This document shows positions 1 to 5,411 of a stretch of DNA of 5,411 bases, piece after piece. The translations under genes and the position numbers were made by a program. Source of the stretch: an uncultured Chloroflexota bacterium. Lineage in GTDB: Bacteria > Chloroflexota > Chloroflexia > Chloroflexales > Roseiflexaceae. The notes beneath the pieces are model-generated. The model saw nothing but the letters and a program-made list of their open reading frames with translations, was not told the origin of the DNA and did no database searches. The stretch is taken from assembly GCA_903871975.1 (NCBI GenBank), contig CAIQIY010000178.1, positions 1 through 5,411 on the forward strand, given 5' to 3'. The stretch's first letter is position 1; each line of letters opens with the position of its first letter.

Positions 1-856
1 TGATCGGGGATCGCCATGAACCAGCAACCATTCGTACACCACTATCTGGTCATACTGCAGTCGAAGCACGTGCGTGCTGTCAGGAACCTGTCGTGACGGC
101 CAGTCGCGTCCAGGCGTGTGCTGCACGCGACATCAACCGCAAAATGCTCGTCGAGCCATGGCCCCCGAGACAGGAGTGACCAACGCCACGTGACCTGCTC
201 GCCGCAGTGAAGCCGCACACCCGCGTTGTCCTTGTGGTGCAGGCGAGACAATATGCGTCCAGTCACGGAGCTCCCATTCTGGCAAACCGCAACACTGCAG
301 CAGTGGGCTGAAGCTGCGAGGTTCTAGGCCGCGCTTGAACGTTCGGCTCTCCTCCGCCTCCCCCTGGCGCAGCACTCCGTCGCGAACAGGGTCGCCAGCG
401 GTGAGGAATGGTGCCCATGCCTTCCGGGATTTCCGGTACCCATCAGGCGACTGAACACGCGCAGCGTACGCGCTTGCGGCAGGCCGGCATCGTGCGGCAA
501 GTTGATCATGCCGCCGCGATGACCAGCATTGTGCTTGATGGTGCATTCACGGCATTGCGGCGTCGCTACCCACACGCCGACGCATGGGAGGATCCGCCTG
601 ATGGTTGCCGAGCAGCAATACGGCACAGAACTGGCCCAACGCGTGTGCGATTCCCTTGTGTCACAGCGAGGCGAGCGTGGCCTCGTTCCTTGATGCCCTG
701 ACGACGCTCGTGGACACGTGCCCACGTCGGTTCGGCAGCACCCGGGGACGTACTGGCAGCTGTGGCAAAGGCCCGGGAGATGCCGTTGGCGGCGTGAGCA
801 AGCCCAGATCGGCCGGGTGCCCAGCGCTATGCGACGACCGAACCAGCGCCATGACC
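1..856. other. Region without a convincing intact gene
   Basis: Every frame on both strands is either short or has an Arg/Cys/Ser/His-rich composition typical of non-coding frames in GC-rich DNA. No family motif spans a whole frame. No strong hairpin followed by T residues is seen downstream of the binding-protein stop, so its transcript end is not identified. Only the possible regulator remnant (534-840) stands out. A short plus-strand frame (253-327, 24 codons) has protein-like composition but no recognisable motif. The region may be spacer plus decayed coding DNA. Confidence 0.5.
534..840 (+). pseudogene. Possible decayed GlxA-type (DJ-1/PfpI + AraC) regulator fragments
   Basis: Short stretches in two plus-strand frames resemble, in the right order, parts of GlxA-like AraC-family regulators. 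In frame from 534, LDGAFTALRRRYPHAD recalls the family segment LLDG...ALxRRYPHV. In a different frame from 601, VAEQQYGTELAQRV then DSLVSQRGERG, ended by TGA at 691, recalls LVxxxYGxELAxRVAxxLVxxxRxGGQ. Much further on, GRVPSAMRR at 811-837 recalls the AraC tail GxSPSAYRR. The usual stretch between the first two pieces (VLTSAGVxAGIDL) and most of the helix-turn-helix are missing, so several deletions and frameshifts would be needed. This comes from pattern memory only; chance resemblance is quite possible, especially for the last piece. Confidence 0.27.
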
Positions 857-2563
857 TCACGGCTGCCGGGCATCGCCTGTGGTCGTGTCGAGGTACCAGC
901 GTTCGACATTGCGAAAGTACTGCGGTGACTGAACCACGGGTGGACCGTCGAGCGACATGACACGCCGGTTGAGCACGACGGGAATGCGGTCGGCCCAGAG
1001 ATACAGATACGGTAGCGTCTCGCGGATACGGCGCTGGGTCACTGCAAGTGCCTGGATACGGTCGGCAGTGTTGTATGCGCGACGGGCCGTCGCGGCGAAC
1101 GCATCGTACTCGCGGTCGCGAAATCCTGCGATGTTCAGCGAGATCGCTCCAGAAGCCGGTGATGGATCGGCTTGGCTGGAATGAAACAGCAGATAGTCAT
1201 CGGGATCGTAGTACTGGTAATCGCTGAACATGGGATCGCCCATGCCGTTGCTCCAGTTGCCGAGCAACAGATCGAAATCATACGGTGGTACCAACAGCCC
1301 ACGGATCGTCGTCGCGAAGTCGGCACGCTCGACCTCGATCGCGAATCCGATCTGAAGCGCCGCTGCAGCGATCAATTCGGCAGCCCTGACCCGCGCCGGG
1401 TCATCACCACGCACGAACAATTGTGCGCTGAGCGCGATGCCATCGCGCTGGCGAATCGCACCAGGCACCGGCGCGATCCAGCCCGCCTCATCGAGCAACT
1501 GACGCGCCGCCTCCAGATCCACCGCCGGCGGCCCGACTGGTGATACATCGGCCCAGCTGCGCGGTGACACGCCACTGGTGATCACAATACCGCGGCGATC
1601 GGTGACTGCAGCGACGATTGTCGGAATGTCAATCGCCCGTGCCAGTGCCTGGCGTACTCGTAGATCGGCGAACAGACGATTCTCGCGCAGGTTGAACGCC
1701 AGGAAGTAGTAGCTGTTCTCCGGGTAGGCGCCCTGACGCACCTCGGCCGCTCCGGCGCCAACATCCGGCAACGCCGACCACGGCAACTCGGCGACGAGCA
1801 GGCGCTGCTCGCGGAACGCAGCTGCGGCGACGATCGGGTCCGGGGCGACGATCAGCGCGACGCGTTCGAGCAATGGCGCACCACGATGGTAGCGAGCATG
1901 CGACAGCAGCGAGATCGAGACGTCGGGGGTGCGGCTTTCGAAGCGGAACGGGCCGCATCCCACCGGGGTGCTCCAGAAATCATGGGTATCGAGATCGAGA
2001 CCGCCGAGCAGATGCATCGGCAGGATGGGCACCGCCAGGGCGCTCAGGATCGGCGCGTACGGCTCGTCGAGCGACAGGATGATGGTGTTCGGGTCGGGCG
2101 ACTCGACTGCCGTGATGCGCCGCAGATCCTGCAACAGCGCGGTCGTGGCAGGAAGTGCCTGCAGCGCACGGATGGTGTAGGCGACATCGTCGGCGCTGAA
2201 GGCACGGCCATCATGCCACACGGCATCCTTGCGCAGAGCCAGCGTGATGGTGCGCCCATCACCCGAGATGATCCACGACGTCGCGAGATCGGCCTCTGGC
2301 CGCAAGCGTTCGTCGAGTCGCACGAGACTGGCATAGAGCAGGCTGATCAGTTGCTCTTCGCCGCGGTTGCGCGGCTGCCATGGCCGCAGGGTTGTGATGT
2401 CGGCAGCGATGCGCACGGTCAAGGTTCCACCACTGATCCGTGGCGTCGGCGAGACGACCGCCGTCGGGCGGCCGGGGCGATCGATCGGATCGAGCGAGCA
2501 TCCCACGATCAGCGTGATGCAGCTCAACGCTGCGAACACCCGATGCCAATGACGTGATGACAT
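857..2563 (-). CDS. ABC transporter substrate-binding lipoprotein, family 5 (peptide/nickel/opine type)
   Basis: A complete 568-residue protein of typical length for SBP_bac_5 (DppA/OppA-like) proteins, which capture oligopeptides or other small solutes outside the membrane and pass them to an ABC permease. The N-terminus has a short charged segment (SRHWHR), a hydrophobic stretch (about 9-20) and the lipobox IVGC with Cys22, so it should be a membrane-anchored lipoprotein. A Pro/Thr/Ser-rich linker (26-44) precedes the folded part. Family signatures: GGTLTVRI (45-52), ADLATSW (91-97) followed by SGDGRTITLALRKDAVWHDG (100-119), FSADDVAYTI (122-131), VGCGPFRFE (201-209, where GTGPY is usual), and FNLRENRLFADLRVRQALA (290-308). 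The C-terminus NVERWYLD is family-like. The protein looks intact. No permease or ATPase gene follows; the 856 bases downstream have none. Ligand cannot be told from sequence. GAGG lies 5 bases before the ATG. Confidence 0.95.
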   Translation of the reverse strand: MSSRHWHRVFAALSCITLIVGCSLDPIDRPGRPTAVVSPTPRISGGTLTVRIAADITTLRPWQPRNRGEEQLISLLYASLVRLDERLRPEADLATSWIISGDGRTITLALRKDAVWHDGRAFSADDVAYTIRALQALPATTALLQDLRRITAVESPDPNTIILSLDEPYAPILSALAVPILPMHLLGGLDLDTHDFWSTPVGCGPFRFESRTPDVSISLLSHARYHRGAPLLERVALIVAPDPIVAAAAFREQRLLVAELPWSALPDVGAGAAEVRQGAYPENSYYFLAFNLRENRLFADLRVRQALARAIDIPTIVAAVTDRRGIVITSGVSPRSWADVSPVGPPAVDLEAARQLLDEAGWIAPVPGAIRQRDGIALSAQLFVRGDDPARVRAAELIAAAALQIGFAIEVERADFATTIRGLLVPPYDFDLLLGNWSNGMGDPMFSDYQYYDPDDYLLFHSSQADPSPASGAISLNIAGFRDREYDAFAATARRAYNTADRIQALAVTQRRIRETLPYLYLWADRIPVVLNRRVMSLDGPPVVQSPQYFRNVERWYLDTTTGDARQP

Positions 2564-2568
2564 GCCAG

Positions 2569-2572
2569 CCTC
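2569..2572 (-). promoter_or_regulatory. Ribosome binding site for the solute-binding lipoprotein gene
   Basis: The minus strand reads GAGG, 5 bases before the ATG at 2563-2561. This start gives a normal lipoprotein signal peptide with the lipobox cysteine at residue 22, which supports the choice. Confidence 0.55.
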
Positions 2573-2610
2573 GTGCCCCGATACGGTTTGATGACCACCA
2601 GATGAATGCG

Positions 2611-2629
2611 ACGCCGCCCGACGCGGCGT
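2611..2629. terminator. GC-rich intercistronic hairpin, possible weak terminator or processing site
   Basis: ACGCCGC at 2611-2617 and GCGGCGT at 2623-2629 are perfect inverted repeats with a 5-base loop (CCGAC). It lies in the 111-base gap between the lyase stop and the binding-protein start. Neither strand has a run of T after the stem, so it is not a classical intrinsic terminator. It could attenuate or stabilise a shared transcript, making levels of the lyase and the lipoprotein differ, or it could be chance in GC-rich DNA. Confidence 0.35.
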
Positions 2630-2674
2630 GAAGTGTGCCGGTATGACGCCAGTGCGCCGCAGTGCAACCCGGGC

Positions 2675-3577
2675 TCAGCGTCGCCGCGCCAGTGTCTGCC
2701 GTGCCAGGCGCATGCTGGCAGCATCGAGCATGCGACCGTCGAGCGCGACAGCGCCATGCCCCGCCGCCGTCGCCTGCTGCAATGCCTCAACGACCCGACG
2801 TGCCCACGCGACTTCGCGTTCCGTCGGCGTGAATACGGCAGCGACACCGGCGAGCTGGTCCGGATGAATGCACTGCTTGCCATCGAAGCCCAGTGCCCGG
2901 GCCAGCCGTGCTGCTCGGATCAGCCCGGCCTCATCGCGAAATGCCGCATATGGCCCATCATAGCACGCGACACCGACGGTGCGTGCTGCCGCGACGATCG
3001 CCAGCATCGCGGCGTGCCAACGGTGGCCGGGATAGTCGGCATCGGCGGCGTCTGGCTCGCCGATATTTGCCAGCGGCGCCCCCAGCGATGCCGCAAAGTC
3101 GCCCGGCCCGAAGATCAGCGCGGTGATCCGCGAGGATGCACGGGCGATCGCAGCAACATCCAGCCAGCCAGCCGCACTCTCGATCTGCACCTCGAGCGCA
3201 TGTGGCGCACTACCCGTATGCCCTTCGATCTGCCGCAGCAGACGGTCGACAAACCACACGTCGCCTGGTCCATCGACCTTGGGGAGCATGACGCCATCGA
3301 ATGGCGCACCTTCCGCATCGATGATGGCGATCAGATCACGATACGTTTCGTGACTCGCGACAGCATTCACCCGGACCAAGCGCCGCTTGCCGGCGAAATC
3401 GAGCGTCTGGAGCGCGCGAACGATCAGTGCGCGCGCCTCGTCATGCTGCCCGGCTGGCACCGAATCTTCGAGGTCAAGACATACTGCATCGGCCGTCGAA
3501 CGCGCCGCGCGTTCCAGCATCGACCAGCGGATGCCCGGCACAAACAGCGTGGTACACGCAGTACCCTCAATACTCAT
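2675..3577 (-). CDS. HpcH/HpaI aldolase / citrate lyase beta (CitE)-family CoA-ester lyase
   Basis: A complete 300-residue protein, the normal length for stand-alone CitE-like lyases, which cleave or form malyl-, citramalyl- or methylmalyl-CoA-type thioesters with Mg2+ in the cytoplasm. Family motifs appear in order: LFVPGIR (11-17), CLDLEDSVP (33-41), RVNA (69-72), LPKV (98-101), QIESAAG (131-137) with the metal ligand Glu133, FGPGDFAASLG (156-166) with the metal ligand Asp160, DGPYAAFRD (207-215), and GKQCIHPDQL (233-242). All expected catalytic residues are present, so it should be active. The YPGHRWH segment (182-188) resembles the YPGDxWHY motif of malyl-CoA/beta-methylmalyl-CoA lyases more than citrate lyase beta subunit. 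No citrate lyase alpha or gamma subunit gene is visible, which also argues against a citrate lyase complex. The start overlaps the upstream regulator stop and has an AGGGG site 8 bases ahead. Exact substrate is unknown. Confidence 0.93.
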   Translation of the reverse strand: MSIEGTACTTLFVPGIRWSMLERAARSTADAVCLDLEDSVPAGQHDEARALIVRALQTLDFAGKRRLVRVNAVASHETYRDLIAIIDAEGAPFDGVMLPKVDGPGDVWFVDRLLRQIEGHTGSAPHALEVQIESAAGWLDVAAIARASSRITALIFGPGDFAASLGAPLANIGEPDAADADYPGHRWHAAMLAIVAAARTVGVACYDGPYAAFRDEAGLIRAARLARALGFDGKQCIHPDQLAGVAAVFTPTEREVAWARRVVEALQQATAAGHGAVALDGRMLDAASMRLARQTLARRR

Positions 3578-5411
3578 CGATCATGCCCCTGCAGCACCGG
3601 CGTCGGTGGTTGCGGTGTGCATGCCGCCGCCGGCCATGCAGTGCCGTCACCCGACACTTCGATGAACCGCCCCATCGCCGGGAGCGCGGCAAAGGAATCG
3701 CGCCAGCGCGAAACGGCCAGTTGCTGGCTGCGCCAGGTCAACCACGCCACCGCCCGAGCACGCAATGGCGCTGCGCGAGCATCATCGCGCGCTTCGAGCA
3801 ACGCGAGCAGGGCGCTGATGGCATGCGCTGGTTGCTCGAGGACACCCAACGGGTAGCGTTCCAGTAGTTCGGCCGCCCGATCCACATCGCGATCCGCGCG
3901 CGCCCGGTCAGCCAGATCGGTCGCGAGTTGGGCGCGAGCGATCAATGGCTCGATCGTCATATGCAGGCTGTGGACAGCCTCCCACTGAACGATCGCTTCG
4001 GTCAGCCAGACCAGCGCTTCGGTCGTGCGCCCGAGCTTCGCCAGGGCATGCCCCTGAACCATCATGCCGAATGGTCGGTACAACGTGTCCGACGAGCGGG
4101 CACTCATGATCAGCGCCTGCTCGGCCTGGATCAGTGCCTCGTCATGACGTTGCTGAAGCAGCAAGCCCCACGCCCGGTAGGCCATGCCGAGCGTTACGCC
4201 AAACCCATGGTCGAGCTGTTGGCACAGCATGAGGCCCTCGTCGAGCTCGTGCGCTGCCGCCGTGGTGTCGCCGAGGCGCGTCAGGGCAGCCCCGAGCAAG
4301 AAATGAGCTGTGCTCAGATTCTGGACATCGCCGGCACGCCGCAGCAGGCGGACCGATTCGGTCAGGAAGGTATGCGCTGCGAGATCGTCGCCATCGATGG
4401 CACACAGCGCCCCCAGGTGAAACAACGCAATGCCCTGGCCCGTGACGCGGTCGGTGCTCCGCGCGATGCGCAACGCTTCCTCGATCACCACTCGCGCCTC
4501 GGCGAATTCACCCTGCAGGTAGCAATAGAGTCCCAGAACCGACAAGCGATCGCCGAGGCGATGCACCAGCATGGCGGTTCGCGCAACGTGCGCCGCCTGC
4601 GCGATCAGGCTTCGTGCGGTCTGCATTTCACCCAGGCTGAAGCGAGCGAGCGACTGGTAGTTCAGCACTTCGCTGGCGACGAGCGTACGCTCGCGCGGCG
4701 TGCCACGAGCATCGGCCTCGAGTGCGGCAGCAGTCTCGTGCAGGAGTGTGACGGCAGTATGATATTCACCCCGACGCCAGAGCACCTTGCTGGCGTGCAG
4801 CAACGCGGTGGCACGAACAAGTGGCGCATCAGGTGCCAGTTGCATCGCATGGTCAACACACCGCACGACTTCGACGTAGTCGCTGAGGTTGTACTGCACG
4901 GCTGCCAAGGCGAGCAACAGCTCGGTGCGCGCGATGCGGTGTGCTTCGGTATCACCCCAGCGCGACGATTGTGCGATGGACGATGCGAGTGCATCACGCG
5001 CAACATCATTGGCGCCCAGGAGGAAGGTGAGTTCGCGCACTGCCGTGGCCGCACCCGCCAGCCGCTGCCAATCACCGCGCGTGGTGGCGTGGTTCCACGC
5101 CTGCATGATGTTCGCCAGCTCATCGGCCAGCGTGGTCAGGTCATCCGTACAGTCGCCTTGGCCGATCGAGCGATACCAGCGCGCGACAAGATCGAAATAG
5201 ACGGCGCTATGGGCATCCCTGGCGCGCTGCAGCGCAGCATCGTCGAGTACCGTTGGCACGAGCTCGCCAACAAACTGGCGTACCAACGCATGCATCTGGA
5301 ATCGGTCACCGTGCTGGCGCTGCAGCATGCTGGTTTCGACGATCCCCGAGAGCAATGCTGCAATCTGCCTGATGGTCGGATCGGCCGCACTGATGACCAG
5401 CGAGGCCGCCA
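3574..5411 (-). CDS. STAND/AfsR-like ATPase-TPR regulator, C-terminal part (5' end outside window)
   Basis: The reading frame stays open to the right edge, so about 611 C-terminal codons are visible and the true start lies outside; the TTG at 5355 is not a credible start. Residue numbers here count from that TTG. The segment just before it and residues 1-35 (VETSMLQR, then RFQMHALVRQF) match the winged-helix end of NB-ARC/AAA-type STAND regulators, usually LVxKSLLxR...RYxMHxLxRQ. Residues 76-95 (ELANIMQAWNHA) match the conserved link to the sensor part. Residues about 140-480 form helical pairs typical of TPR repeats, such as LGEMQTARSLI, QGEFAEARVVIEEAL and LGRTTEALVWLTEAI. The tail WRDSFAALPAMGRF (551-564) resembles the usual end of such Chloroflexota proteins. 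The Walker motifs and any N-terminal SARP, LuxR or kinase domain are not visible. Likely cytoplasmic, ligand- or partner-sensing. Its TGA overlaps the next gene's ATG. Class assignment is firm; target unknown. Confidence 0.85.
   Translation of the reverse strand, partial: AASLVISAADPTIRQIAALLSGIVETSMLQRQHGDRFQMHALVRQFVGELVPTVLDDAALQRARDAHSAVYFDLVARWYRSIGQGDCTDDLTTLADELANIMQAWNHATTRGDWQRLAGAATAVRELTFLLGANDVARDALASSIAQSSRWGDTEAHRIARTELLLALAAVQYNLSDYVEVVRCVDHAMQLAPDAPLVRATALLHASKVLWRRGEYHTAVTLLHETAAALEADARGTPRERTLVASEVLNYQSLARFSLGEMQTARSLIAQAAHVARTAMLVHRLGDRLSVLGLYCYLQGEFAEARVVIEEALRIARSTDRVTGQGIALFHLGALCAIDGDDLAAHTFLTESVRLLRRAGDVQNLSTAHFLLGAALTRLGDTTAAAHELDEGLMLCQQLDHGFGVTLGMAYRAWGLLLQQRHDEALIQAEQALIMSARSSDTLYRPFGMMVQGHALAKLGRTTEALVWLTEAIVQWEAVHSLHMTIEPLIARAQLATDLADRARADRDVDRAAELLERYPLGVLEQPAHAISALLALLEARDDARAAPLRARAVAWLTWRSQQLAVSRWRDSFAALPAMGRFIEVSGDGTAWPAAACTPQPPTPVLQGHDR
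3586..3590 (-). promoter_or_regulatory. Ribosome binding site for the CitE-like gene
   Basis: The minus strand reads AGGGG, 8 bases before the ATG at 3577-3575. It lies inside the last codons of the regulator gene. Together with the ATGA overlap it fixes the start of the lyase and points to translation reinitiation or coupling. The start also fits the family, since LFVPG usually begins within the first 10-15 residues. Confidence 0.65.

Larger units (their letters stand above)
2564..2674 (-). other. Intergenic gap between lyase and binding-protein genes
   Basis: The gap holds the hairpin and the ribosome binding site listed separately. On the minus strand a TTGCAC at 2667-2662 resembles a -35 box, but about 17 bases later only ATACCG is seen, a poor -10. 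I therefore cannot assign a promoter. The gap is long enough for one, so co-transcription with the upstream pair is likely but not certain. Confidence 0.4.

Noticed and set aside
293..305. Small inverted repeat CACTG-CAG-CAGTG
   Set aside because: A stem of only 5 bp with a 3-base loop and no T-run; expected by chance.
253..327. A 24-codon plus-strand frame with protein-like composition (MRPVTELPFWQTATLQQW)
   Set aside because: Too short, no recognised family, and only a weak purine-rich sequence before the ATG.
42..546. Two overlapping minus-strand frames (42-266 and 133-546)
   Set aside because: No family motif, no consistent codon pattern, and no credible ribosome binding site. A faint likeness to a transporter TOBE-like stretch (DNAGVRLHCGEQVT) is too short to support.
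324..860. A 178-codon minus-strand frame that begins just at the binding-protein stop
   Set aside because: Composition is Arg/Cys/His/Ser-rich with no motif, and the putative regulator pieces on the other strand read better. It would be the expected place for a permease gene, but no membrane helices are seen.
1886..2557. A 223-codon open frame on the plus strand, antisense to the binding-protein gene
   Set aside because: Charged low-complexity composition (Arg, Asp, Gln-rich), no recognisable motif, and opposite a well-supported lipoprotein gene.
2645..2667. TTGCAC with a possible -10 box as a promoter for the lipoprotein gene
   Set aside because: The -35-like hexamer is acceptable but no reasonable -10 box lies at 16-18 bases, so no promoter is called.
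2606..3856. A 416-codon open frame on the plus strand, antisense to the lyase and the end of the regulator
   Set aside because: Its product is rich in Arg, Cys, Pro and His, with no family motif, and it lies opposite two genes with intact conserved motifs. It is a shadow frame of GC-rich coding DNA.
5353..5355. TTG as the start of the regulator gene
   Set aside because: The frame is open upstream to the window edge, and the upstream residues continue the winged-helix family pattern, so this is an internal codon.

Overview
This is a GC-rich bacterial fragment (well above 50% G+C by eye). Three well-supported protein genes lie head to tail on the minus strand between about 857 and the right edge. 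The regulator style (a STAND/AfsR-like winged-helix remnant, then many TPR-like helical repeats, then a characteristic tail), a family-5 solute-binding lipoprotein and a malyl-CoA-lyase-like enzyme together suggest a Chloroflexota-type genome, perhaps a filamentous Chloroflexia. This is inference from protein style only. No rRNA, tRNA or other lineage marker is present.

Layout in minus-strand transcription order, right to left. 5411-3574 is the C-terminal part of a large regulator or signal-transduction ATPase; its NTPase domain lies beyond the window. 3577-2675 is a complete HpcH/HpaI-CitE-type lyase whose ATG overlaps the regulator stop codon (ATGA), with a good ribosome binding site inside the regulator gene. 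A 111-base gap follows, containing a perfect 7-bp GC-rich hairpin. 2563-857 is a complete extracellular peptide/nickel/opine-type (SBP_bac_5) solute-binding lipoprotein. The leftmost 856 bases hold no convincing intact gene. On the plus strand they contain short, frame-broken stretches (about 534-690, possibly to 840) that resemble pieces of a GlxA-type AraC-family regulator, so this part may be a decayed gene plus spacer.

How the genes may work together: the regulator and lyase are very probably one transcription unit and translationally coupled. The binding protein, in the same direction after a short gap, may be co-transcribed or have its own promoter. A plausible but unproven reading is a small locus that senses and imports an oligopeptide-like or other small solute, with a CoA-thioester lyase acting in organic-acid metabolism. 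No transporter permease or ATPase genes are visible beside the binding protein. I saw no CRISPR array, insertion sequence, tRNA or clear phage element, and no strong evidence of a wholly new system. The most unusual points are the overlap of a STAND/TPR regulator with a CitE-type enzyme, the orphan binding protein, and the decayed left end.
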